From positions 443,501 to 507,500 of the forward strand of contig JAWDGP010007341.1 in NCBI GenBank assembly GCA_033675545.1: a stretch of DNA of 64,000 nt, given 5' to 3'. The notes below the pieces were generated by a model. It was not told the DNA's origin and searched no databases. It worked only from the letters and a program-made list of their open reading frames with translations. Made by a program: the position numbers and the translations under genes. Shown in pieces: positions 18,301-31,100 of the stretch (positions within the stretch are counted from its first letter, which is position 1; each line of letters begins with the position of its first letter). This DNA comes from Elysia crispata. Lineage: Eukaryota; Mollusca; Gastropoda; Plakobranchidae.

Positions 18301-21300
18301 TTAAGTCATACAAATTGCTCTACTTTTTGTTCATGCAAAAAGTACATCTAAAAAAATATGTTTAGTTAAAGCACCAAAAAAAATTTATTAACCTGACACA
18401 CCTTCTGATGGCTTGAAGGCCATACATATAATAAATCTAAAAAAAGCTCAGTTGTTTAAGAACAGTAAGTTATTTCTTATTTTAGTGTAACTGTTTTCTA
18501 CACCCTGTCAGCATTTCATCCAGAGTAGATTGATATTTGTCTGCTGCAGTTTAACTTTAAAAAAAATTTGTTATGGGGCACATCCAGGCCACTGTATGAG
18601 ATTACTGTCAAAAAATGAAAAAGTAAAAGGAGTCTTTGAAGACCAAATTTAAGCTTATCTATTTCAAAGAAAGATTCTTACACAAGAAAAGGCATAAGCA
18701 TATTTTGTATTCACAACTATATACCATGTATCCCAGCATCAATGCAGATTTGTCTAAAGCACAGGTCTGTCAGAAATTTTTTTTTTATGTCTGTCAGTGC
18801 AAAATGTCATGAAATTAATTGCTCTATAAGCATATGAAGGATCATATGGCTCTGTATATAATTACATTCTTGAATAATTTTTCTGAAGAGGATTTGCCTG
18901 ATTTATTTTCAAACCAGTACTCTAACAAAAATCACCTGCAGTTTGTCCTTTGAAGCTTTTTCTAAACAGTCTGTACAAATAGAATAAGACTTGCAATGTT
19001 ATTATATTTTAATATTATTCTATGATTTTGTGGTACATTTAAAAATATATAATCTTTTGAGTGAAGATCTTTTGGAAATTATGAAATAATGTGAACACCA
19101 TTAACTCAGGAGGATCACTTGTTGGCCTAGACTTTCAACAGCATTGTTTACCACATGTTACTTTCTTTCCTATGCAGAGCTTCGTCAGAGTGACCCAGAT
19201 TTGGGTGTAGTGGTCATCCCAGACACAGAGATGATTTCACCAGAGCCAGAGATTGTGACTGTGGATGTAGAGGAGGAAGAGGATAAAGAAAATGATTTGA
19301 GTGATGGAGTTGTTGTCACAGGGCTAGTTCCCTCTCGAAAAGCTCAAGAGATCAGCAAGGCAGAAGGGAAAGGCAAGACCAAGAAAAAAAGTGATGCCAA
19401 AGCGCTCTCCCCAGAGAATAGAAAAAAAACCTATAAGCAGGGGAAGGAGAAAAATCAGCGCAAAAAAGGCAGTAAGAAACCCGTACATGAAGCTGGTGGG
19501 AATCTTAAGTCCAAAACTATTCCATCTGCTAAAAAGACAAAAGACAGACGACATAAAAGAACTTCCAGTGGTAAAGGTAATTTCTTCTTTTTGCAATTTT
19601 TAACACTCTCTTTAGAGCATTCCTAATCCTCATAATTGATAAACTCTATTTGTTTTAATATGCAGACTATATTTATTGTCAACAACTACTCTTGAACACA
19701 CAAAGAAAATCATGACCAAAAAAAAAAAAACCCACACAAAATATCTAAGCTAGTAATAGTGAAAGATAGTGAAAGAAATGCTTATATGTAATAAGATTGC
19801 TATGATAAGACTTAAATTTTTTAAGTGCTGTAATGAAAAGTATTGATAGAAGTTCATGAAAAATTGGAGAATCTTTCTTAGTGTAATTCTTATCAAGACT
19901 TTCCCTGAATTGTATGAATCCTAGGAAAAAATGTAGAGGTCACAGATAAAAAAGAGGGATATGTAGTTGAATTTAATGATGATATGATATCACAGCTTCT
20001 AACATTACAAAGACATTAACTTTGATGAATTTTTTTAACAAAAATATGCCAAAATTTAAAAGAGGATAGCTTTTAAATTCTTTTACAGATGGCAAACAGT
20101 TGCCTAGTGGTCGCAGCAGTAAAGTCAGCAAAGGAAATAAGTGGGCACTTCAGTGTGAAAGTCTACGTCAACTGGCCTTCAATGATCCTCAACTAGCTTA
20201 TAGCAAATTCATGGAGTTGGTCACATCTAAAGATGGCAGTGGTACAGCCAGGGTTAACAAACCCCCTATCACTGGAACTATGAAGGACTTTAAGGTTTGG
20301 GGCAAATTTAATTCCAGCTTCATTCTAAGCAGCCTCAAGGGTGTCATAGACTGATTTTTATAACTTAAATAGACATCACATATTAATAGGGACTTACCTC
20401 CCAAGGAGATTTCAAGATGAAGAAAAGGTCAGTTGGGTTAAATCAATAAGATTATTAGTTAGACTTGTTAATTAAAGATAAAGCAAGTCAATTGATGAAA
20501 AATGAGCCTTGTTCTAATTTTGGGGAAGAGTTTTTGAGCATATTAGTTTTTAATACACCCCATAATGTTGCCACCTTTTGTAATATGCAAATTTGTCCAT
20601 TTCTGAAACCCTTGGAATATTGTTGATCATATGTAGAGTTGATATGCCTTAAGATTAAAGATTTTTAAATGAATGTCACAAAACTGACCTTCTTGAGAGT
20701 TCATGTTCAATCTCTTCACAGTAGATGGACTTTGTCAAACAATCAAACTATCATAAAAAACAAGAGTTTAATAATATTGGAAGAACTTAGAGCAGAAACT
20801 TTTGTTTGTGGAAGGACTTATATTAAAAATGTTTCTCAAAGTAGCTGCAGAAGGGAGAAATCAGATTCACCTTTTTTTTTTAAACCCTCACATTCCAAAG
20901 CATCCAAAACACTAGTCTTGTAATCAATGTAATAATATCTCATTTTATTGACTTCCATGCAGAGGCAAGTAAATATACCAGTATTAACAGACAAGGATAA
21001 ATCTAGTAGAAGTGAGAGGCAGCAAACTAAAACTGTAGGTTGTCCAAGGCAGAAAACATCAAGATCTGGGGATATAAAGGGAGAAGGGAAAGCTGAGCTG
21101 CAAGACAAACGTGCCAACAGTCACAGCAAAGACAACTATGACCAAGTTGAGATGGATATAGACAGTGGTGCTGAGGACCAAGACGGTGGGTATATTGGTA
21201 ATTCATGAACAAATATGCCTGTAAACTTTCTCCAAGGCTAATTGCTGTTTATACTTTTGTTGGAAGTGCAAACTAGCAAGTCATTTATTTAAACTTATGC

Positions 21301-22130
21301 TGGGACTTAAAAATCAATACTCCTTTAAAGGCTTGTTTTCTTGAAAGTTTTGGGGTGATAATAGAGGTATCCTCAAGATAATGCTACATAAACTTTCATT
21401 TAAACTTTGGCAACAAACAACGATTGACAATTTTGGTGTGTCCTACAGCTTTCCTCAAAGCAAATATTATTTTTTGCTGAAATACCAGACTTACAACCTA
21501 GCTACTAAGATTCTGGTCAGTCTTGAACTTCCATCTTTATAAGCCAGCCAATAAAGAAGCCATATTTTTCACAAGGTCTCTGGCTAAATATTTTACTTTC
21601 CTGGCAGCGTTACTTTAAATAAAAAAGGGAGAATCGTAGTTTGTTGATATCACACCCTGGGTGTCTTGGTAGTGTACATAGTGCTCATGCTTGATAAATC
21701 AGTGGTCTGGAGAGTCTGCAGTGATTAAAACATTCAAAATTCATATAAATGTAAATGCAATAAGCTTAAGGAGCACTTGTCTCATCAACAATTCTACTTA
21801 ATCTGTGTAATGAGGATAATTTCTATAGAGCATTAAATTTTAAAGCAAATGTAAGCTTTTTTTTTGACTTGGTTATCAGCATCATTTGCATGTATAAAAA
21901 ATGAACTCAAGTTGAATTACTTAGCTAGCTTATGTAACAATGTACGCCATCAAATTTAACTTTCATGTAACTGTGACTGTATTAAGATCAATGGGGCAAA
22001 AGAATTCATGTCATGAAAAAGGAACAAAATTTAATTAGTTGGTCTTCAGTGTCCTATGTTTTTTTTTTCCATAGAACAAACTACAACATTAGGAAGACTT
22101 CAGCTTGCCATGCAACCTGTGGAACCTTAT
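15282..22130 (+). CDS. ZFC3H1: ZFC3H1 exons 1-8: acidic N-terminus and first conserved blocks
   Basis: Residues about 1-572. Exon 1 has the conserved acidic start (PKEEGELSEDDDD) and a basic Ser-rich tail. Exon 2 encodes a charged helix (MARLQREYERIQEQLKNL). Exon 4 contains ELRRLALATSARHLRLLA, a conserved helix of the family. Exon 5 goes from acidic to a long Lys-rich stretch (nuclear-localisation-like, about 19330-19570). Exon 6 holds WALQCESLRQLAFNDPQL and exon 7 NYDQVEMDIDSGAED, both family blocks. Exon 8 is only 56 nt. Exon 1 has two in-phase donor/acceptor pairs: 15670 to 15992 and 15501 to 15988. Exon 6 ends at a weak donor (AAG|GTTTGG). Confidence 0.8.
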
Positions 22131-25100
22131 GTGAGTAGATACCAGAGCAATCTTCATCTTTTAATATCAAAGAAATTTCAAGGGGTGAATCAAACTGAAT
22201 ACCTTGTTTTTCTCAATGGACACAAATGCTTCTGCAAAATATGGCTGATCTAAAGGTTGCAACTGTCTTTTGAATCATTCATCTTAAGATTCTGTTGAAT
22301 AGATGAGCTCTGGTACCTAAAAATTAAAATCAAGTTTAGTGTTTTGAGAACAAAATGCTTCACTCTTAAAAATATCCACATTGAAATAGGTCAGGAAAAT
22401 TTTGACTTCTTAAATATCCTCTCTCACTACACTATAATAATAATTACTAAGCATCCCATAGACTGAATCTTTTGGGCTGTGTCAAATGAAATCTGTGAAA
22501 AGCATTAATGGTGATGCTGAGATTTTTAGAAAGACTTGTATGGAATGCTTTTACAAGATTGTAGAATCCATTGCATTCATTTTCAAAACCACGATCTAAA
22601 AATATATATAGTCTCATGCAAAAAATACACAAACATGCTTTGATTACTGATGCATAACATGCTTTGATTACTGATGCATTTCTCTTGCATTTCAGAACAT
22701 CCCGCAGTTTGCATCAGTTCCAAGTCAGGCTGTGAACACAGCAGCTGTGCCTCCACTGACACATATGCCTCAACCCACTGCAGTAACAGGAATTTCCCTT
22801 GTCCCACAGAATCTACCTGCTATTCCCCCTCAACCTCCCCCGTCCCTGTCTACTCTCTCTTCTCAGCCTCTACTGCCTGCTCAGCTTCCTCCCCCTCCTC
22901 CTCCTCCACCTCCACCGCCTCCTCCACCACCTCCACCCACAGTCTCACCACCTAATCACCTTGCACACACTGATATCACTGAAAAACACCACAGTTTTGC
23001 TAATGTGTCATTCAAACATCACCATTTCACCAATCAAGGTCCCATTTTGTCCCAGCCAGAATTTGACAATCTTCATCCTTCTGGTGTTTTTGGGTCAAAC
23101 TTGCACAAGCTAGGTTTTACACAAGAGTCTTTCAATGATACTGCAATACCAGGCTTAGCCAAACAACAAGAATCCATCAATTTAGATTCAGCAATTGAAA
23201 AACAACTTCACCAGATAAGGCTTGCTACGGGGAACAGAACCTTGAGATCTCTAGTGGAATCAGAGCAAATACAGAATCAAGTATCAACAACACAGGTGCC
23301 TCAGTTGATCACTGTCAATCTGAAACAAAGATCTTTCTCAAGAAGAGAGATGATAGGAAAACGTTTTGTCTTTGAAGAAGACTCTAGGTCTCGCTCAGTG
23401 CATCCCATTATGCCAGTCTCACAAATCAGGTGTGGGCCTTCGTCTTTTCCTGGGGATGAAAAACATCCACTCGCCATCATGAGCAGTGAGGATTTGCCTC
23501 AGGAAACTCAAATTGAACCATCATCTCCAGGCATCTGGAAGCCTCCACAAGGCTACTTTGACTGCAAGGATGGGGATAATCAAAGAATTTCATCTCCTCT
23601 TACAGTTTGTGTGGAGCCTCTGCATCTCTTGAAGAGCAGAGAAATGAGTCAAAATAGTTCTAAACTTGGGAAAACAAGAAGGGACAATTTAGAAAACAGA
23701 GAGTCAAGGCATGTCTTTAGAGGATATGTAAAAGAAAACCCTCCTTCTTCAAAAAATTACATTTCAGAGTCTGAGCAAATTTCTGGCTGGAGAGACTCGG
23801 AATATAGATGTGACTCAAACAGAGAATGGACATCAAGAGGCAGATTCCCTGAACATTCTACATACTCAAAATACAGGAGCGGCTCTCCAAATGTAGACAT
23901 CAGGCTGCGAGAACATGGCAGGCGAAGAAGACGTCGCAGGTCTGAGAGTCCCACTGGACGCAACACAAGATCCCCTAGGCCTTCTCCACATACTAACCAT
24001 AGTCCAGGTGGAGAACGCTCATCGTACTCACCCTCATGGTTTTCCCCACAGCAGCACTCTGTGTTGTCCCCTTACTCTCCAAGATCTTGGGAAGAAAGAT
24101 CATCGTACTCCCCGCCAGCAACCCCACCTCCCTCAAGCCTACCTCCGAGATATAACTCAAGGGAGAGAGGCAAATACAATATTCCAACTTCCACGATTGA
24201 CTTAAACAGCCATGACAACAAAAGGTCTGGCAATAAATATGAGCCAAGGCTTTCTTGCAGCCCACCCCTTTGCACTCCCTCCTCTGAATCTTTCAAGAGA
24301 CATAAAAACAAAATTTTTGCATCAAGAAAGAGAGTGTTGGATAGTAAGGAACCTGCTTATAACAATACTCAACTCTATCAACATGAAGAAGATCACCGAC
24401 AGCAAGACAAGCAAAGAAGAAAAGATGAAAATAGTGAAGATGTGCCTCTCTATGAGCCGGAAGTGCCTCCAGTGAAAGTATCTCGTCATGCCACCCCTCC
24501 TCCATACATTCCAACATCTATAAAGACACCTGTTTCATCCCAGTTGGTAGAAAATAAGCAAGAGGTTTTATGGAAAGAAACACAGCAGGAAATCACACCT
24601 TCACAAGGAGAAGTGACAAGGCACACTCATGATGATGATAATGATGATGACGATGATGAGGAAAAAATGAGAGAACAGCTGCTCCTATCTGTCATAAATA
24701 GAAGGAAAACTCAGCTGGAGGTGAGCCATATATTAATTTTATAATTTACATAGATCATTTCTTCTTTAGAAATTGTTGTCTGCATGCTCATTGAAATGAA
24801 GGAAGCGAGAATTAAAAAATAGCACAACAGGGAAAATTGGGAGGAAGTCTCAGAGCAACATGTGTCATATATGTCAAATTCAGAAGGGATACATGAATGA
24901 TTAGCAGGTTTTTTTTTTCATAAGTATGAAATAAACAGTTTTCTCTGTGGCAAATAAAGTCATAAATGTTAAAAGTAAGCATAAAAAGTTCGAGAGGAAT
25001 TTTAATCTTCCAGTTCTTTCTGTTTTTAATGTTCCCATTGTACTTGCAGAATATTACAACCTAATGAATATTTTTATGTCCTTTCATGTGGTTTATGCTA

Positions 25101-28100
25101 GAATATAGACTTGCTTAGTTCATTCAATATAGATTCTATGCTCACATCATTTTTTGCCCCAGGTAAAAACAAACAAAAGAAAAATCCTTCCTCATGACAA
25201 CTTTATTGTTGAACTGAGTTGCAAGGCTCGCCTAAACCACCACTAGGTATACCAGTCGAGGCTAGCTGCTTGATCTGCAAGCAGTACACATTATTGTCTC
25301 ATGTTGCCAAGTCTCTCCAGTATCACTCAAGTCATATCTGACACACTCCTCCTGTTTAGTAGCAGCAAAGCACTTGGGTCTACTCAAATGCTGTCACATA
25401 AATGCTCAAAATCTTTTGCAATCTGTCTTTTCTTGGTGAATACATTATTTTTATTTTGTGCTTGTGAATAAAATTTGGTCAAATTGTTTATAATTATAAC
25501 TCTCCAAAGATAGATTACTTGGGCTCCCCAAAGCAGCCCAGGAGAATGTAGGTGGCAGGGGCAGGCTTATCAGTTACTAAATACTGTTTTAAAGTATTAA
25601 TTGGAGAAATAAGAAATACATACCTATAAAATTTATTCAAATTTTTTTTTTACCTTTAGCAAGGTGCCTTTTTTATTTAAGAAATGATTGAACTGTAGTT
25701 TTTCTTCTGATCTAGATCCTCTCCAACAGTTCGTCTCCCAAAATCATGTCCCCTCAGAGTTCAGAGCTTTCAAATACATCTACTGAGCACCATCATGCCG
25801 CAGAGAACCAAGGAAATTTTGCTGCAGCAGCTTACCATAATAATGCTATGGCCATAGTCACTGTAGATAATGATGAAGATGAGGCGGTACCACCTCCTGT
25901 GTTGAGTAAAATGGCAAAGACTACCAATGAGCTTTACTCACTGGCCACGTTGAGCAAGCTGAAAATGTTGAGCATGAAGCAAGAGCTGATGCCACCCCAG
26001 GCTCAGATCAGAGAATACCAGGACTGGATAACTAAGTCTTCACAGCTTGATCAGATGGAAGGTCAAAGGTTATCGAGTGTGGAGTATAATGCAGAGCAGA
26101 GTGCTTCAATATCAGATGTTAGCTGTGGTTTCAGAGCTAAAAGTATCTTTTCACAATCTAATGAGGGCCAAAAAGAGAAAGAAAGCAGAGTTCCTTCTAA
26201 CTTAATCTCTTCAGAGACTGTTAATGAAAGCATCTCAAAAGCCCTCCAAAGATTTTCATATGAGCCTAATGAAAAAAACATTCCTAACGCTCAAGCCTCA
26301 GGGAAGGCAACTCTCTTCCAACCCCAATTTACAGCTGGATCCAGAATAAGAATGGAAACTTCTAGTCCCCCAGCTGCACCAAATATATCAACCCAGTCTT
26401 CCACTCAACATACCATAAACACAACCGTCAGTTCTGCTCAAATGGATACCCCCAAAGCTTCAACAGTACATTCCCTCCACCAAAAGACATTGATGCAGCC
26501 CTCTTTCTCTAGAACTTCATCGCCCGTCAGAGGTGTACCAAGTCTTTCCACAACATCAAATCATGTATCAGCAACTTCACATTCTGGAGTTCCTGGCTCA
26601 AGCTATCTTGATGGCAAACGAACCTTTCCAATGGTAACAGTATTTTTATTTCCTTACAATGAAGATTTTAAAAGATTGGTTAATTTTGAAAAGCTTAACT
26701 TTCATTTTAAATGTAGTTTTAGTATAACTCTGATGTTGTTCTTTCAAAGACAACATTGTATAAATTTCTATGTTTGGACCATACAACGCATGGTCAATCC
26801 TAAAAAGAACAAAAAATCAAAAACGTAGAGGACTAAGTAAAGAATATTTTCGATTTTGGTGCTCTTGATCATTATTTTAAGAAAAAATCTGTATTTTTGC
26901 CAGATGTCTCTACCTGTGATAGCTCCTGTCGTTGTATCCCTTCACTCATCTTCTGGCAGTGAGGATGAGGATGATCTAGAAAATTCTGCTCCATCTTTCT
27001 CCTGTGGCAGCTTTATAAAGGTATAGCTCACAAAATAACTGGCTGTTTTTTTCACTAAGGTCAATGAAAAAGGGGAAAGATTTTGATGAATATGATACCA
27101 TAATTTATATCCTTTGTTGCTGCTGCTGATTCAAAATGAAAGAAAAAAGAGATGAAGAATTTAACAGAGTTCCAAGAATTATTCAGGTAAGGACTATGCA
27201 TGATTTTAGGCCTTGTTAAAAAAAAAGCTCTCATTTCTGTGTTCATCAGATATATAATGATAACTTTAGTTCTATTCCCACAAATGGTCAATCCCATTAC
27301 AATTTTAAGATGAAGTGAAAATGTGGAGAGTATTTTGTTTGAGATTGCCACATTGGTGAACCCTTAACACAATTTTCTGTTTCCTTTGTTTTCTAATTTC
27401 TAGTAAATTAGAAATTTAGATGAATGTGTATAATTGAGCTATCCTTTCCTGTAAATTAAGTTACAAAGATTGAAATTTTTTCTTATCATGAAAACTGTGA
27501 TTAAAAGGCCTCTCCACCTGATTTTTAAGCGTAATGAGTCAAAACAGTTTTTATCAGTTTTAAAATCAGTCTTGCCAGATTTCTTTAAACTGTTATTCTC
27601 ATTCTTGACTAAGCATTCTTAAGTTTATAGCAGCTTTAAGCCTGTTCCATTCTTCAATAAGAGAAATAGAAAAAAAGAAAGAAAGAATCCATTTTCCAGC
27701 AGAATGATCCTTTCTCTTTGAAACTATGCATGGCTTTCTTCAATTAATTTATGTATTATTATTGCCCTGTGAAAAGGAGAAAAGTGTCAACCAAGAGTCA
27801 CTTCAGCATCAGAAGCTGAGACACCATGAGCAAATATATCACAACTATAGGTATGTCTTTTACTTCTGCTTTTACCTTATCTTGTTAGCATCAGTTAAAA
27901 AAAATGAAATCTGACCAATACTGTCAATCTCATATTTTCTTTGGTTTGAAAGTGAATCTATTGTAGGTAGACTTTGTAAATTTGTTATATGATATCACAA
28001 TTTTCAGTGGAATATTTTAACAATTGTGATAGACATTTTACACTTAAAGTATAAAATCATATTTTGTACTTATTTTCTCTTCCCAATTAGGCGCAGTATT

Positions 28101-31100
28101 GAACGAGATCAAGCTTTAGTAAAGAAGTTGATTGCGAAAGCTCTGCGATTTGTACAAGATCAGGAATTGGAGGAGAGAAAGCGTGAAAAGTTGGAGGCAC
28201 GTATTGCTGAGCTTACAGAGCAAAAGAAAGTTGCAGAAAAACTAGCACGCTCCTTTGCCTCACAAAGAGAGACAGCAGAAAAACAGGTTAGGTTCAAGGT
28301 GACCTAAATGAATGACATTGAATGCTTTTTTTTTTTTCTTAAAGGACTGAGAAACAAAGAAATTCTTAGAGCTGAAAGCATTTGAGAAAGCTACTTTTTA
28401 CTCTGGTATGTCTTTAATTACATGAAGACACTGTTTGCTAAATTCAGTGCAAACAATTAGAAGAAATGCTGCTGAAAACTGAGTCCCTAGCATGTAAAGT
28501 TATCTTTATGGATTTATGTAAATTAATCCTTCCCTCACCATTCATATATGTAATTGTTATGCAACTGCTTCCACTCATTAGGTAACCCAAATACTCTTGG
28601 CATCCACCTAATATTATGCGTCTGAAGAAAATAAGCTAGTTTATATATATATATATATATATATATGTAGGTATGTGTGTGTGTGTGTGTGTATATTTTA
28701 GGTTAAATGCACAATATTTGTAATGATATCTTAAACATAAATTTTCTAGATTGGCAAATTGGATGAATATAATTGATTGCAGTGGTAAAATAGAACATAC
28801 AAGTCAAAACACATCATCACTATTGATCATTAATAACAACAACAACAACCAATAGATTGTAAAGAAAAGTGCTTTTATCATCATTCATATATATATATAT
28901 ATGTAGGTATGTGTGTGTGTGTGTATATTTTAGGTTAAATGCACAATATTTTTAATGATATCTTAAAAATAAATTTTCTAGATTGGCAAATTGGATGAAT
29001 ATAATTGATTGCAGTGGTAAAATAGAACATACAAGTCAAAACACATCATCACTATTGATCATTAATAACAACAACAACAACCAATAGATTGTAAAAGAAA
29101 AGTGCTTTTATCATCATTCGTTCAGAAATATACTTATCATATACATTTTGTATTTTTTATGTTGTTGTGTTGTAATCTTATTAACACTTGGCATTTTCAG
29201 CGATGGTGTCAATGAATCCTTAATCAGTTAATGTCAACCTTACATAAAAGTTTTGCCTTGGATAATGATGAATTGAACAAAGGTGTGTGTTAAAAATGTA
29301 AGCACAGTGGTAAAGAAATGTTAAAGGGTAGCTATTCTTCTTAAAAAGTGATGCAATTTTCTAGCTGTTATTAGTCTTTTAACAAGGGCCTCTTTTTAAG
29401 CTTTTAGATACCATTTGCTGGTAGTGAACACATCAATATATTGATGCCCCCAGTATAATATCAGGTACTCAAGTTTCAACTCCCAGATACTTGTGGACAA
29501 TGTGAATATCTTGAAACTGGAAGTGTTTGCTTGTCAAGAGCAAAGGGGATTGGGAGTCTCAGACTGTCAATGTTTCAGAGGGAATTTCCCTCTCTCTTCA
29601 ACTGCATTGGTCAATGTTTCCAAAACAAATGAATGTTCTGAAAACGCCATGTATTTGTTTCATCAGATTGATATTGCCTTTCTAAATCTTTGCAATTGCT
29701 TGAAAAGTATTTTTTTTCTTTTTGGATGTTTAATTGTTAGTTTCACAGATCAATGAAAATTTTAAAATTTGTTTTCCCTATATGTATTCTCTTAAAGGTG
29801 CAGCATGTGACCAATCGATTGCTGAAGACTAAGTCAAAGCTGACAGAGGAAGAGAGGCAGTTGTTAGTACTGGGAAGGCAACTGTTGGGACCATCCTACA
29901 TCCCTCGACTTGAGGAAAAGAAGGCTGCTACTCCAACAAGCTCTCAAGTGAGAAACTTTGTACCATCGCTAATAAAGACTATAACTGCCATTTCTTTACT
30001 AAGAAGCGGCATGAGGCCACGAGCCTGGCCTTCATTCCTACTTTTCTTTAAAAAATTTTCAGCAGATGATATTTCTACCCTAGTTATCTTTTTTCCTTTC
30101 AACTTGGGACTGCATCAAAAGTTGAATATTTTGCAGTATGTGTAATAAATGTTGTCCATTAAATCCTGACCTACATTCAGATGATTATATTTTACTTAAG
30201 AATCGTTGAGCCTGAAGTCACTAAATATTAGATCTAACTCACAATTGGCTTTGGAAGTAAAATTTAACAGTTGAAAATTTACTAAGCTGTATGTTGTAGA
30301 TCCAGTATTCTTTATTACCTCAATTTCTCTAAAACTTTTTAGTTAGACTTGAGGCATACATGAAATGTGGTATGAGCATCATAAATTTAGCAATTTCTTC
30401 ACATTCAGGGTATTTGTACATTTTTTGTACCCCTTCTCTCTACTTTCAAAATTTTGCTAGAACCCACACATGCACTGCCACATGTTTTCTCATCTATTTT
30501 TTAAAGGCATAGATCAGAGTTGAACAGGCAACCAGACATATTTTATATTTATCTTTGATAGGTTATGAAACTGCTTTTCTAATGCTATAAATGCATATTA
30601 TTAATACCTTATAATTTTCACTGTTCAAATTATCATTGTTTATCATCACTTTTGATTCAAATGATGTATCATGTGTGAGAGTGTATTTGAAGAAAACGGT
30701 CAACTTTTTTTCTAAAGCCATGACTTCTGTTTCTTATCAAAATGGTGTCATAGAATAACTGGAAGGTATTTCCAATAAGATTCTTTGAGAAACTTATGAA
30801 ACCATCCTGCAATAGGTATATTAGTCTTAGATATGTAACCAGATTGTCTGGGGAATTACAAAAGTACTCTCCATGTTGGAAATAATGATGATTTATTGAT
30901 GTAATGCATACAATTTAAATTGATTTAGCCAATATTTAATGTAGGTCTGTAGCTTTCACTTGTAGGAAATTGAATTGTATTCTTTTTTATGAGAAAGGCC
31001 GAGGAGTTCCCTTGCTGTAGCTTGATCATCTGGATCTTTGTGAGATTTAGGTCCAAACATTTTTATTATAATTCTTAAATAGTCTAAAGCTCTTTCGCTT

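Noticed and set aside
22674..23113. Alternative plus-strand frames over the start of ZFC3H1 exon 9
   Set aside because: They are Ser/Thr/Leu-rich shadows of the proline-rich coding frame; the chosen frame runs 2 kb and joins both neighbours in phase.
26634..26828. Extension of the exon 10 open frame past ATG|GTAACA
   Set aside because: The sequence becomes AT-rich and Phe/Lys/Asn-rich like intron. Splicing to 26904 keeps the frame and gives the conserved acidic Ser motif.
29493..29756. 87-codon plus-strand frame in intron 13
   Set aside because: No homology pattern and no phase-compatible splice pair; the genuine exon is at 29798.
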